Shown: positions 36,531 through 49,574 of the stretch, piece after piece | Numbering within the stretch: the first letter of the stretch is position 1 | How the letters are laid out: each line of letters begins with the position of its first letter | Assembly (NCBI RefSeq): GCF_030272615.1 | Contig: NC_081410.1 | Coordinates: forward strand, 141,201,349-141,265,348 | Length of the DNA stretch: 64,000 nt | Source: Cryptomeria japonica | Taxonomy: Eukaryota > Streptophyta > Pinopsida > Cupressales > Cupressaceae | Reading direction: 5' to 3' | Program-made: the position numbers and the translations under genes | The notes under the pieces: generated by a model | The model's input: only the letters and a program-made list of their open reading frames with translations | What the model was told of the DNA's origin: nothing | The model's database searches: none

Positions 36531-36819
36531 ACAATATGACCAGTCCATATTTATTAAACTTTAGTAATTTCATTGTCAACAAAGATATGTATGTTAGGAA
36601 ACATTAATTTTATAAACTTATATTTACAACACATATTACTTTATAAATTAGAGCCAATTAGATTCAAGAAAAACAATTTTTGTAATTTAGAAATTTAAAA
36701 ATTATGCATCTTAGCATTTTAAAAATTAAAGAAAAAATATCAAAAAAAAACTCATTGTTCTACTTGGTGAAAAAGCAATTTAATAGTAAGGAGTTAACAA
36801 AATTTGATACTTGCACTTA

Positions 36820-37268
36820 GGCACGGTCCCATGGAGGGGGCTTAAGCTCTATTTTTAAGGAAGAGGCGGTCCCATGAAAAAAATATTTTTTGGCTACGGG
36901 ATTAATTAGAATCTTTTCCTAAAAAATAGAGCCCCTACCTTTTAGGCGTAAAAATCTAAGCTAGTGAAAATGGGGTGGGGCTAGAAATTGCCCCACAAGC
37001 TTAGGAATGTATTATGCCATTTGTCAATTACATAAATTTTAGAAAAAAAAACTAAATTTGTTTACTACCAATTTACTTAAATTTAGGAGTTTAAACTTAA
37101 GTTAATCTGCACTACAAAGTTCATGACATCCTTAAATTTAGAAACATAAATTTTTAAACTGAAGTGCAAAACAAAATTCATGGGACCGCTAGCTTTAAAA
37201 TATTCCTAAAAAAACTCAGCAGCTCCAACTCTATTTTTTAGGAAGCCCCCCTCCATGGGACCCCACCC
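36820..37268. mobile_element. MITE, PIF/Harbinger-like (449 bp)
   Basis: TTA at both flanks (36817-36819 and 37269-37271) fits the TTA target duplication of PIF/Harbinger elements. Terminal inverted repeats begin GGCACGG and (reverse complement) GGGTGGG and share GGTCCCATGGAGGGGGCTT (36825-36843 with 37243-37262, one extra base on the right). A second, inner inverted repeat GCGGTCCCATGAA pairs 36866-36878 with 37177-37189. There is no open frame of note, so a transposase would have to come from elsewhere. Confidence 0.78.
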
Positions 37269-38340
37269 TTAGTTGTCTACAATGTTTGTGTGGCCTTCAA
37301 AGCTCGATGCTCCTTTTCATCAAGCTCCTTCGATGCGGGGCCACCACTTGGCCATGGGAGAAAAGGGCCCTTTTTCAGGCATGTTTCGTACAATGGTGCA
37401 ATGCGGGGTATGGGCAGGAAGAATGTTGGGCACCTCCCTATTTCGAATGAGGAACATAACTTGTTGCCTCCATCCTTAGTACACGATGATTTTAGAAGGC
37501 CCACAACGTTGCCGAAGTTTAGGATGCATGCAAATTCAAGGATGGGGCCTCTAGAGAAGGTAGAGTCTAGAAACCCTTTTCCGAACCCTATCCAAAACCC
37601 TAGGAAAAACTTTAAAGCGGCGTTATGCAAGGATTACAAGTGTTCACAAAAAATAAATGCAAAGTGACAGGTTGAATATGCATGTGTAAAATCTTACTCA
37701 ACTCTATGAGTCTAAATGACAGACAAAATAAGTGTTAAAAACACTTGTGAAAATACAGTAGCATGTATGCACAAATAACCTTAAGTGAAAGATATCTTCA
37801 CTAAGGAAATATGCAAAAAATAAATTAAGTGTTAACAAACACTTAATCTTTACATAGATAATGCATATGTATTTTGGGCTTCATGGAGGGAAATAAAAAT
37901 TAGGGCAAAGCTAACCCTAAAGATGTGAAAAGGGAAAAAAACATAGAAGACTAAAAGTCTTCAAAAATACATCTCTTTTTCAAAACAAACAGGGCAACAA
38001 CCGACACTGAGAACACTGTGCATGAAGAAAATTACAGAGATTTCTCTTTGTCATTCGAATATAGGTAAATGCTTAAGTATTTATGTCTGCATTCATTTTT
38101 TATTGAGTTATTTCACTTGTGTGATATCATTTTTTCCTCTATGAGCTGAGAAGGGTTATAAGGAAGATGTGTTTGTCTTTCTTGCCTTCTTCTAGTCTTT
38201 TGGTGGCCACGACTTCACTCATATTCAACAACTTTTGTAAGTTGTTTTGTTGCAACAAACATAATATGGGAAGGTAAGTTCCTTCTGGGCTTTCTCCATT
38301 TTGATTTTGGTTTTAAAAAAGCATCAGACTATGGATATAT
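37269..38340 (+). other. Flank with a 125-residue open frame of unknown nature
   Basis: 37290-37667 is open on the plus strand, mildly GC-rich compared with its surroundings, and encodes a basic, Pro-rich protein (HGRKGPFF, NPFPNPIQNPRKNFKAAL) with no motif I recognise. The opposite strand is open as well over 37630-37277, so coding is doubtful. The rest to 38340 shows nothing recognisable. The copia element at 38341 is inserted after TATAT. Confidence 0.35.
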
Positions 38341-39889
38341 TGTTAGTTAGATGAGAGGGGGGGGTGAATGAGATATCCTCAAGTATAATTACTCTAATTA
38401 GATTCAACCTCGGTAGCATTTTCTTGATATGCAACTTATGACTGTAAATCATTCAAACTCATAAACAAATAAACATGAAACATTAAATCACATTTGACAC
38501 CAGATTTAACGTGGAAACCCTAATAGGGAAAAACCACTGTGGTATTTCAGACCCACAAGAAAATATACTCTTCTAGAGTATGCTCGGTTAAAAGAAAATC
38601 CTGTTAAAGATTACATACACATTGCTAGATGTGACCCAGTCAAGGGATTTCCCTCAAATCTTTTAGAATCTTCACTTTGTTAGAAGTTACCTTGTCAAAG
38701 GATTTCAAACACTCATTCAGAATGTTACCTTCCAAGAGGATTTACAAAAAAGACTGTTAAGTCCACTCGGTTAAGAGATTCCCTGTCACTTACAAACATA
38801 AATAACAGTAATAAAATATATCTGCAACTTCACATCTAAAATGTTAAAGCAGATTCTCTGTGCTCAATATGCTCAAGATAATCTTGTCATAAGACTTATC
38901 TTTCTCCTTGCTGGGCTTCGCAGTCTGCTCTTCAATCAGATCTTCAATCTTTTGTATTCGGTAATCACCTCTGTAGCATCACTGTGCTTCAGTTTGCCCG
39001 CTCTCTTGTTCAACAACATTACTTTATTTATAAGCAATTCCCAACTGCTTAATCTCCTTAATCACATTTCCCATGATTAATCTTAGCCATCAGATCTTCA
39101 AACTTGACTAGGTTCATTGTATCCTTCGATCTGAAAAATGTTTTGTCTTGCCTTGAAACTTGTATACCTTCCTTGGTAATTGTGCTCGGTTATGACCGTT
39201 CAATCTGTGTTGTAGATCTTACTCTTGAATTTTAATTGTCGTTGATCCTTAACAAACTTCTTGCATGACATTCCTATCTTCAATAAACCTCTAGCTCATT
39301 GGCATCCTTCATTAAATAATGTATACACTTTATTTAATGCATTCTGTTACTGCTCGGTTGATACTCGGTTAATACTGAACTTTACTCGGTAGACATTCTC
39401 TTCTCGGTGACTTTTTCATTCATTAACCGACATCAATAACCTTGGAGTTTACCGACTAGCTCCTTGCTCGGTAAAATAGAATAGTATCAAACCTTTACTC
39501 ATTCTATTACATGAAATCTTTTCCCCTTCTTGTTCAGTCTTTGAATACATATATATAGGATATCAAAACAATCAAAACATCATAATCTCATCACTGTCAA
39601 ACTCAGTATTAGTTGCCCATTGAATAACTTATTATTCCCCGTCATTTTCACATTCTTTCTGTGTCACTTACTGACATCTTTATACTCATCAAAACATACT
39701 TTTTAAGATATGGCAACATCATACTGGATCAGAAAATCAATTGCTTGACATCAATGACAAAATAATAATATTAAGATAGTAATCATCCTTTATCAATTAT
39801 ATCTTTCATCTCCAACAACCTTCTCAATATCATCAACCATCAAACTTATTGTAATGCCAACAATCTCTCAACTTATTGTAATGCCAACA
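38341..39889 (-). repeat. 3' LTR of the copia element (1549 bp)
   Basis: Starts TGTTAGTTAGATGAGAGGGG and ends ATGCCAACA. The last 50 bp hold a doubled end word (AACTTATTGTAATGCCAACAATCTC, then again). A cluster of TCGGT words lies at about 39350-39475. Confidence 0.92.
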
Positions 39890-39902
39890 ATCTCCCCCTT
39901 TG
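39890..39902 (-). other. Polypurine tract
   Basis: Minus strand GCCAAAGGGGGAGAT directly before the LTR TGTTGG end. A second CAAAGGGGGAGATG tract lies about 90 bp upstream in the element (39981-39996). Confidence 0.82.
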
Positions 39903-40217
39903 GCATTGATGGCAATACCAACTTGATTTATTCCAATTGATTCAAACTGCTATTCTTCTCTTGTTATCCTTGAGTTGTAAACAATCATCTCCCCCTTTGA
40001 CAACAATGCCAAAAGTAAGACTGATCTATAATTACTCCCCATGTGAAGTAATTTCCTTGCAGTTCAAACATATACAAATGTATCTCAGTCAGAGCAACTT
40101 GTCTTCATTCACTATATCCTGCACAACTTTAGACATCCTTCTAAAGTGTGTAAATCAGCATCAACTTACAAATAGTATTCTTTGGAGTCATAGAATTGAT
40201 GTTGTCACCGAACTTTG

Positions 40218-43200
40218 TCAGTGAGTGCTAGATAGGGGTAGGACCCCTAACTTACTTCTAAGATACTCAAAAGTGTTCCTTGGCAGTGGCTTTGTGAAGA
40301 TGTTTGCAATTTATTCCTTTGTGCTAACATATTCCAGCACAACATTCTTTTCTTGAACTTCTTCTCTAAGATAATGATACTTTATAGAGATATGTTTTGT
40401 CTTAGAGTGCATTACCAGATTCTTTGAAATGTTAATAGCACTTGTATTATCACAAAATATAGTTACTGGCCCGGTAACTATCTCATTCATTCATTCCAAC
40501 AGTTGTTTGATCCATGCTATATTGGTACAATTCAATGCTGCAACAACATATTCAACTTTAGCTGTTGACTGTGAAATGCATCCTTGTTTCTTGCTGAACC
40601 AACTTACTAGTCTTTCTCCCAAAAAGAAAGCTCCACCACTTGTGATTTTCCTATCATCAATATTTTCTGCCCAATCAGCATCAGTATAGACTTTTAAGTC
40701 AAAATCATTCCTCTTTTCATATAGTAGACCATAATCTTTAGTGCCTCTCAAATATTTGAAAATTCTCTTGACTGCCGTCATATGAGTTTCTTTGGGATCC
40801 GCAGAGAATCTTGCAGCTATACCTACTACATGTGCTATATCAAGCCTGCTGTGAACTACATATTGCAACTTTCCAATCATAGATCGGTAAAGTATCTCAT
40901 CAACAGATGCAGATTCATCATTCTTTGATAGTTTACAATTAGTAGTCATAGGAGTACTTACAGGTTTAAAATCCTCCATTCCAAATTTCTTCAAGATTTC
41001 CTTTATATACTTGGATTGAGTAATAAAAATCCCATTTTTCATTTGCAGTATTTGTAAACCTATAAAATACTTTATCTCATTGATTAATGACATTTCAAAT
41101 TCTTTGCACATTTCATTTCCAAAGTTCTTACATAAAGAATCATTTCCACAAAAAATAATATCATCAACAAATATGGCTGACATCAATATTACATTCTCAT
41201 CATTCTTCATATACATGTTGTTGTTCTCACTAGTCCTTATAAATCCAATCTTTAATAAGTAAGAGTGCAACCTTTCATACCATGCTCTAGGTGCTTGCTT
41301 TAGACCATATAAAGCTTTGTTCAACTTACATACCTGATCTCTATTCTTCTCTTCAATAAATCCTTCAGGCTGTTCAATATAGACTTCCTCTTCTAGTATA
41401 CCATTCAAAAATGCAGATTTAACATCCATTTGATATACCTTGAAATTTTTGTAAGCAGCATATGCCAACAATGTTCTTACTCCTTCAAGTCTTGCTACAG
41501 GTGCAAACGTTTCTCCATAGTCTATTCCTTCTTCTTGAGCATAACCTTTGCAAACTAGCCTTGCTTTATTCTGAATGACCTCACCTTTTTCATTTAGCTT
41601 ATTTCTGAAAATCTACTTTGTATCAATTACATTTTTCTCTTTTGGTCTTGGAACCAGTGTCCATGTTTCATTTTTCTTGATTTGATCAATCTCTTCTGTC
41701 AAAGCATTCACCCAATCTTCATTGTTTAATGCTTCTCTTACTATCCTTAGTTCAATTTCAGATACTAGACATGTGTTATGTCTCAGTTTGTTCATTGTCA
41801 TCACTGAAGCATCCTTATTTCCTATAATCTGACTTGATGCATGATTTCTTCTAACATATTTTGCTAATATAGACTTGGTAGGCTTTGTATGATCTTCTTC
41901 ATCACTCGGTAACTGAGTATTTTCTTCATTGGCTTTCTCGATAAAATTGGTCGGTTGGACATATACAAACTCTTCATAATCTTCTGGTTCTTTGGAATTT
42001 CCTTCATCATTTCTTTCTGCAAATTCATCAATTTTCACATTTGCGCTTTCCACAATTTTGTTAGATGATTTGATCAAACATTTAAATGCTTTACTCTTAG
42101 AGGAATAACCAAGAAATGTTCCTTCCTTGCTTTTCTAATCAAATTTTCCATTTGTATCTTTGTGAACATAACATCTACTTCCAAATATTTTAAAATAACA
42201 TACATTTGGTTTCTTGTCATACCAAATTTCATAAGGTGTCTTCATAGTTCCTTTCTTCAATTGTACTCGGTTCAAGGTGTAAACTGCAGTGCTTATTGCT
42301 TCTCTCCAAAATATTTGAGGTACACTCTTTTCAATCATCAAAGTTCTGGCACAATCTACAATTGATCTGTTCCTTCTTTCAGCTATTCCATTTTGCTATG
42401 GTGTCCTTGGTGTTGACACTTGTCTCTTTATACCATGATCATTGCAAAATAAGTTAAATTCATTAGAAATGAATTCTCCTCCTCTATCAGATCTAAGACA
42501 TTTCAACTGTCTTCCTGTTTCTTTTTCAACTCTTGCCTTATACCATTTGAACATTTGAAAAGCTTCTGATTTCTCTTTTAGAAACATAACTGACATCATC
42601 CTTGAGTAATCATCCACAAATAATATGAAGTATTTATCACCATAGTAACTTTGAACTTTCATAGGACCACAAAGATCAGTGTGTACACGATCTAAAATTC
42701 CTTTAGAAGTGTAAGACTTACTTGTAAATCTTGATTTTGTCATCTTACCCATCTGGAATCCTCGGCATATTGCATTCTCAGGCTTTTCCAAGCTTGGTAG
42801 ACCTCTTACATGATGCTTCTTACTTATTTTGATTAGATTATCAAAATTTACATGACAAAACCTTTTATGCCATAACCGGGTATCTTTTATTTTTGCATAT
42901 AGACAATTGTTCCTAGTTGAGTCAAGGTGAAATGAATTACCTTTTGTTTGAGTCCCGGTAGCAGCCAACTTTCCATGTTTGTCATGAACTTTGACAATTC
43001 CTTTATGAAATTCTATTCGGTATCCTGTATTATTTAGCTGTGCTACACTCAACAAATTGTATTTCAGACCTTCAACCCAATATACATCATCACATTTAGC
43101 ATTGTCAAGAAGCATGATTGTACCTTTACCTTTCACGGGACATGGTGCATCATTACCAAATCTTATATGACCTCCATCATAATCTTCTAATTTAACAAAC

Positions 43201-43679
43201 TTGTGTTTATCACCTATCATGTGATGTGAGCATCCACTATCTATGATCCAAGAATCATTTTTATTTATGTGTGATATTAAGGCTTTTTCTTCATACCTTT
43301 CTTCATCTGATCCATCTTTGATAGCCACATATACAACTTCCTTTGTCTCAGTCTCATCAGATTTATCATCATTGGATTCCTCATCAGCTACTAGGCATGT
43401 CTTTCTTTCTCTCCTTCTAAAGTCTCGGTGTCTTCTGTATTGGTTGTCTTTCTGTCTGTCATCTCGGTATTCTTTCTTTTCATCATCTTTGTCAAGACAG
43501 TTAGAAGCCATATGTCCAATTTTATCACAGTTAAAATATTTCAAAGGTAACTTCCCTTTATACTTACCTTTGCCTCTCGGTAACCTTCTAGCCAATAATG
43601 CTTCAAACTCTTCTTGCTTTCTAATTTCCTCATATAGTTTGTGTACTTCTTCCATGTTTTTGTCAAATCTCTCACTTGC
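40218..43679 (-). pseudogene. pol: copia pol: gag tail, protease, integrase, RT, RNase H
   Basis: One frame from about 43679 to the natural TGA at 40218. In order: the zinc knuckle, whose first Cys is Tyr (TAT at 43536-43538, KYFNCDKIGH); protease SWIIDSGCSHHM; integrase with LWHKRFCH, one zinc Cys replaced (CRGFQMG), and catalytic HTDLCGPM, RSDRGGEF and AERRN; RT with [23 protein letters not shown] and intact FVDDIIF; RNase H with [11 protein letters not shown]. In-frame stops lie at 42396-42398, 42135-42137, 41613-41615, 40491-40493 and 40311-40313. All else stays in phase, so decay is by point mutation. Confidence 0.88.
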
Positions 43680-44404
43680 TCCACTGTGATTCCTTCAGCA
43701 TACTTAGACATTCTATCATTGTAATCTTCAGATTCACTGAGATGAAAAGAACTGAATGCAGATTCAACTTTGTTTACCGAAGACCCACTGTTATCAAAAT
43801 TACTTAACTCAAAAGCATGTAGCTTACCGATAGTAGCATCCAAAGAGACTGGCATGTTTGGTACAGACCTCAATTCATTTATTGCAGAGACTCTAATGGC
43901 ATAAGTAGGTAGAAGTGTTCTCAGCAACTTACTTGTTACATCCTTTTCTTCAATAGTTCCTCCTACTCCTTTGATTTGATTGACAGTTTCCTTTAACCTT
44001 GTACTGTATTGGATAATGTTCTCACCTTCATTCATTCTCATGGATTCAAGTTGTCCTCTTAGACTGTCTGCTTTTTCTCTTTGAACATGTTCATCTCCAC
44101 CATACACAGATGCGAGCTTATTCCACATTGCTTTGGCATCATTACAACCTTCTAGATCATTATACTCTGAGTCGGTCAAAGCTGATATTATCTCTATCAT
44201 TGCTTGAATGTGTTCTTGCTTTGCCTTTATTTCTTCTATTGTAATAGGGTAGGTGCTAGGTGCAATGTAATCATTCTCTAGATAATATGTTGCATATTCT
44301 CCAATTTCTAACAAGTGCAGCTTCATCCTTTTCTGCCATGTGGTGAAACTTGACTTGTTCAGCTTTGGTGCATCCCTTTTATACATCTTCGGATCTTGCC
44401 TCAA
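43541..44404 (-). pseudogene. gag: copia gag (UBN2 type)
   Basis: Starts at the ATG 44404-44402, about 30 nt from the PBS. It has the copia gag pattern: KLNKSSFTTWQKRMKLHL near the N-terminus, AKAMWNKLASVYGG, ADSLRGQLESMRMNEGENI, STRLKETVNQIKGVGG and LLRTLLPTYAIRVSAI. Near 43680 an apparent one-base deletion (after GITVEQ) shifts the frame, so the last about 40 residues of this open frame are out of register. The true continuation (NMEEVHKLYEEIRKQEE) is in the pol frame. It would build the particle. Confidence 0.85.
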
Positions 44405-44435
44405 TTACCTTTAAAATTTTTCTTCCGGAGTCCAA

Positions 44436-44447
44436 TCTCTGATGCCA
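44436..44447 (-). other. PBS, variant of the initiator-Met type
   Basis: Minus strand TGGCATCAGAGA, 2 nt from the LTR; one internal change from TGGTATCAGAG, the standard initiator-Met tRNA complement seen at 26039-26050. Same 2-nt spacing as in that element. Confidence 0.75.
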
Positions 44448-44449
44448 AT

Positions 44450-45997
44450 TGTTAGTTAGATGAGAGGGGGGGTGAATCAGATATCCTCAAGTATAATTAC
44501 TCTAATTAGATTCAACCTCGGCAGCATTTTCTTGTTATGCAACTTATGACTGTAAATCATTCAAACTCATAAATAGATAAACATGAAACATTAAATAACA
44601 TTTGACACCAGATTTAACGTGGAAACGCTAATAGGGAAAAACCACTGTGGTATTTCAGACCCACAAGAAAATATACTCTTCTAGAGTATGCTCGGTTAAA
44701 AGAAAATCCTGTTAAAGATTACATACACATTGCTAGATGTGACCCGGTCAAGGGATTTCCCTCAAATCTATTAGAATCTTCACTTTGTTAGAAGTGACCT
44801 TGTCAAAGGATTTCAAACACTCATTCAGAATGTTACCTTCCAAGAGGATTTACAAAAAAGACTATTAAGTCCACTCGGTTAAGAGATTTCCTGTCACTTA
44901 CAAACATAAATAACAGTAATAAAATATATCTGCAACTTCACATCTAAAATGTTAAAGCAGATTCTATGTGCTCAATATGCTCAAGATAATCTTGTCATAA
45001 GACTTATCTTTCTCCTTGCTGGGCTTCTCAGTCTATTCTTCAATCAGATCTTCAATCTTTTGTACTCGGTAATCACCTTTGTAGCATCACTGTGCTTCAG
45101 TTTGCCCGCTCTCTTGTTCAACAACATTACTTTATTTATAAGCAATTCCCAACCTCTTAATCTCCTTAATCACGTTTCCCATGATTAATCTTAGCCATCA
45201 GATCTTCAAACTTGACTAGGTTCATTGTATCCTTCGATCTGAAAAATGTTTTATCTTGCCTTGAAACTTGTATACCTTCCTTGGTAATTGTGCTCGGTTA
45301 TGACCATTCAATCTATGCTGTAGATCTTACTCTTGAATTTTAATTGTCATTGATCCTTAACAAACTTCTTGCATGACATTCTTATCTTCAATAAACCTCC
45401 AACTCATTGGCATCCTTCATTAAATAATGTATACACTTTATTTAATGCATTCTGTTACTGCTCGGTTGATACTCGGTTAATACTAAACTTTACTCGGTAG
45501 ACATTCTCTTCTCGGTGACTTTTTTAGTCATTAACCAACATCGGTAACCTTGGAGTTTACCAACTAGCTCCTTGCTCGGTAAAATAGAATAGTATCAAAC
45601 CTTTACTCATTTTATTACATGAAATCTTTTCCCCTTCTTGTTCAGTCTTTGAATACATATATATAGGATATCAAAACAAACAAAACATCATAATCTCATC
45701 ACTGTCAAACTTGGTAATAGTTGCCCATTGAATAACTTATTACTCCCCTTCATTTTCACATTCTTTCTATATCACTTATTGACATCTTTATACTCATCAA
45801 AACATACTTTTTAAGATATGGCAACATCATACTGAATCAGAAAATCAATTGCTTGACATCAATGACAAAATAATAATATTAAGATAGTAATCATCCTTTA
45901 TCAATTATATCTTTCATCTCCAACAACCTTCTCAATATCATCAACCATCAAACTTATTGTAATGCCAACAATCTCTCAACTTATTGTAATGCCAACA
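44450..45997 (-). repeat. 5' LTR of the copia element (1548 bp)
   Basis: TGTTAGTTAG to GCCAACA, then TATAT. It aligns end to end with 38341-39889. A TATAAATA word on the minus strand at 45133-45140 is a candidate promoter box. The doubled LTR tail is also present here (45955-45997), so it predates the insertion. Confidence 0.92.
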
Positions 45998-48900
45998 TAT
46001 ATATTACTTCTTACTGCTCTTTTTGCTTTCTCGAATGCAAAAAAAGTATTGCATAGGCTCTAGAATCAAAAACCCTAAGTGGGCACTTACGGCTGGCGAA
46101 AAACACTCCATCTTTTGTGATTATATTCTACCTTCTATACAGATTTGGGCAAAATGGAATGAGCAAAATGTTTTTTTTGTTGTAGCCTTGTTTATAGTCC
46201 TTTTTGCATATAATTTTTGAAGATTATATATCTCTCGGACTAGTTAACTTTCCAGAAAATATATGAACTGGGTTTTAGTGAGATTTAATGGGTTTTTTAA
46301 ATTTATTTCCTCAAAATTATGTGAAAAAAATCAAACAATTTGGAATTTGGGTTTTTTAGAAAATACCAAACACGTGTTTGTATTTTCATTGCTTGACAGC
46401 TGAAGGTGATTTACTCATCTCTTTTTGATACTAGACATCTGTCTTTTACAATTTGGCTAAAAATGATTATTGGTTGTCCTTTATGCACATCTCTATTAGC
46501 ATCTCATTACACAAATCGATACGATTTTGAGATGAATAATAATGTTCTTTTCTACTACTTGAAAATGTCTTCTTCCTTTGATTTTTTTGAAAATCATGAA
46601 AAATGATTCTTTTTAAATGCATCTTTTAAGCCTTCAATCCACATGAGATGCATACCTCTATTATGAAGACTTTCCTTTGAACAAGAATATTTTGTTATTA
46701 TCCTTCTTATGCATTTTATTGGAACACTTCTCTTTTCTACAACATTTTGAGGAGATAAGAGGCTTATGTATATCTCTATCACATATGTGAACATTGTTGC
46801 ATCTAGGAGATGCATTTGATACATGGCTCACTGAAAAAAAAACACAACACATGTTTGTTGAGAGAAAGATGCAACTTTTGATATCTGTAGATGCATGCTC
46901 TGTACTTGGGAAAGTGTACAGGTCATTTGTATTTAACTTGTTGATTGTAGATATCCCTGTTACATCTTTATGCACCTATGTGAACACTGTTGCTTTGACT
47001 GTTATTGAAGCCTGAAAAAAACTTATGAGTGCTTATCAAATCATTTCCTTTTTAAATTACAATTTCACTTTTTCCTTTTCCATCTATGCATTCAATGTTA
47101 TGATAATGAGCTATAGATCACTATTGGAGATGCATTCTATTGGACTCATTCATTGTAGCAACACCTACTAGCTGTGAATAAATGTTTATATTCACTTTTG
47201 AAAATGAGTAGTTCACTTACTTTGCATCTTGAACTGTGATAAAGCTTTGTTGTTTGACACTTATGAAGCATATGTAGAATTAGAACACAATTTGAGCATT
47301 GTAGTCTTACCTCTTTTAGCTGAAAGATGATTCCATTGTCTCTTCAGATCACTTATTGATTATTGTTATACTTGATCACTGTTTTGTTCCTTTTTTGTGG
47401 ATACATAAAAACAACTTGATTTTTTTTTTTTGCTCCTTTTAACAGCAACATGATCACTCTTGAATCTTCTTCATTCTTGAGCTTTCAATGAGAAACAGGG
47501 AAGGATGTATAAATACATTGTTATGTGTCATGCTTTTATAATGGGAATCATGTTGTTTTTACTCTTTCTCCTTCATTTCTTGATGAATTTTGCACTTAGT
47601 CATAGATAACTTTGTCTAATAAGATGCACACACTGATTCTTTTCTCCACTTCTATTGAAATAGGACTGAGACTCAAAATAGCACTTCATTGTTCAGTTTT
47701 AGTTCTTCATCAGCTAAGGACATAATCTCAAAAGTGCTTCATACCAGATTTGAAGGAGGTTCAGGAAACCTTTGAAACAATAGGTTTCCTGGACTTTCTT
47801 CATATTTAGTATGAAGATATTGAAGAACAGTTCAGTCATATGATATGTCAGCTCAAGCTGATCAAATACACTGAATAAAACAAGAGGTTTCATGAAGGTA
47901 TATGCCTCTCATTTGTTTCATTTTACTCCATATTTTGAATGATCTCGTTGCATTCTGATAATGCACACCATGATGAGATGGGCTCAACCCTTGTGGGAGC
48001 CTCATTTACTCCCACTCATACATGGAATCTTATAATCTGTAAATAATACTTTTCCTATTCTTTCACACGAAGCAAACAAGTTAATTAAAAACATATAACT
48101 ATTTCATGCATAGTACTTGTCTCTCCCTCTGAGGCATGTTGGCTTGACATCTCCTGCATCTACTATATGTGACTAACTGTACACTTTTGATGTGTGGTAA
48201 CTTAGTATTTGCATGCATACATCAATGTACATGATATGAATTCAATCAGTCATTGCTTAGAACTAGAAGTTCTAATTCATTACATCTTTATTATGCAGGT
48301 ACCCAGGTCAGAGGCAGGCTTAGAGAGGACAACAACTAGGCTTCAAGACAACAACATTAACGAAAGACAACACAACAAGTTCACCAGTCATTCAGGCAAT
48401 GACTGGTTTCATCCCTACCATGTTTCCCTTTTTACTTTCATGTATCTATGCATATGCTATGTTTTCATACATTAGCAATGCACTGCCAATCTCACGGCTC
48501 ATGTGTGAGACAAATGTGTTTGAAAATTAATAAAATGTTTCTTTTTAGAATGATATTCTTTCTTTTTGTACTTGTGCATTTCTGACACCATTGTAGTAAA
48601 CTTCATGGTTGCTTCTCCAATTCTAGTATCTACTTCATATGAGTACATTGCCATAGTATGCCAGCCAAATGCTAAATTGTGGCATCTTGAATGTAATTCC
48701 ACTTATATTAGTTGCCAATGAGTTAGATAACAAATTTACATTTTATAATTTGGCAATGGCCTAGTATTGTTCCTAAAGAGAAAATAGTAGAATTATTTCT
48801 TTTGCATTATATTTTTATTGCGGATTATCTTTATTTATCATGATGTCGAATCATTTTTTTAATTCTAGCATGTTGTAGCTTGTTTGCATATGTAATATTT

Positions 48901-49003
48901 TTATTTGTTTTTATGTTTTAGTTCAAGTTTAATATTATGTCATTTTTGCATTATAAAATTTATGGTATTTAATAAATTATTCATGTCATGACTATACTAC
49001 CAA
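45998..49003. other. Region without a supported gene
   Basis: Starts with the target duplication of the copia insertion. Short open frames only (46023-46220, 46406-46606, 46794-47015), none with a motif. At 48297 TATTATGCAG followed by GTACCCAGG could be a splice acceptor, with an open stretch to 48475 ending in a hydrophobic tail; this is weak. Poly-T at about 47420-47431. T-rich composition could suit a long intron, but there is no proof. Confidence 0.45.
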
Positions 49004-49560
49004 TTAATGGAAACCAATAAATAAAAATGACAATATACTACCAATGGACAGAAATGGGTGAATAAAAATGACTAAATATACTACCAATTGATGACCATTA
49101 ATTATTCGAATGACTAAATAAATGACCAAATAACAAAAATCAATGATTAAATTAATGATTAAATATATGACTAAATTAGTGACTATCATGACTAAATAAA
49201 TGACCAGATAACAACAATCAATGACTAAATTAATGATTAAATTAGTGATTAATTTAGTGACTAAATTAGTGACTATCATGATTAAATAAATTACCAGATA
49301 ACAAAAATCAATGACTAAATTAATGTCTAAATTAGTGAATAAATTAGTGACTAAATCAATGACTAAATCAATGACCAAACTGATGACCAAACCAATGACC
49401 AAACTGATGACCAAACCAATGACCAAACTGATGACCAAATTGATCAATCAAAACAACCAATGGTCACGTGATCAAATTGATTTATGACTAGCAATAAACT
49501 ACAAGTGGTCACGTGACCAAATTTAGTCATTTATCTATAATTTTTGGTAGTTTTTAAAGT
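49004..49560. repeat. 12-bp-type minisatellite with CACGTG palindromes
   Basis: Degenerate units of TGACTAAAT/TGACCAAAC type run from about 49080 to 49450; the cleanest part (49370-49440) alternates AATGACCAAACTG and ATGACCAAACC. Next to it are TGGTCACGTGATCA (49461-49474) and the perfect 14-bp palindrome TGGTCACGTGACCA (49506-49519). The long minus-strand open frame with LVI repeats (49447-49004) is a by-product of the repeat. Confidence 0.8.
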
Positions 49561-49574
49561 CATATATTGTTTTT

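Larger units (their letters stand above)
33178..36819. other. AT-rich DNA without a supported gene
   Basis: No coding signal. The first about 400 bp could be the 3' flank of the open frame before it. Two small tandem duplications lie here (listed separately), an A-run at 35744-35763, and very AT-rich tracts around 34830-35000. Nothing else was recognised. Confidence 0.6.
38341..45997 (-). mobile_element. Complete Ty1/copia element (Sirevirus-like), 7657 bp
   Basis: A perfect target duplication TATAT (38336-38340 and 45998-46002) flanks TGTTAG...CCAACA LTRs of 1549 and 1548 bp, with PBS, gag, protease, integrase, RT, RNase H and PPT in copia order on the minus strand. Doubled PPTs (39890 and about 39981) suggest the Sirevirus group; there is no env-like ORF in the 330 bp after pol. 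By eye the LTRs are about 96-98% identical, yet gag has a frameshift and pol has five in-frame stops, so the copy is defective. Confidence 0.92.

Noticed and set aside
46023-47015. Short frames after the copia element that might be host exons
   Set aside because: No motif, poor composition and no convincing splice sites; left as unannotated.
49004-49447. 147-residue minus-strand frame rich in LVI repeats, resembling a membrane protein
   Set aside because: It is the translation of a degenerate 12-bp minisatellite; no start context, homology or non-repeat part supports a gene.
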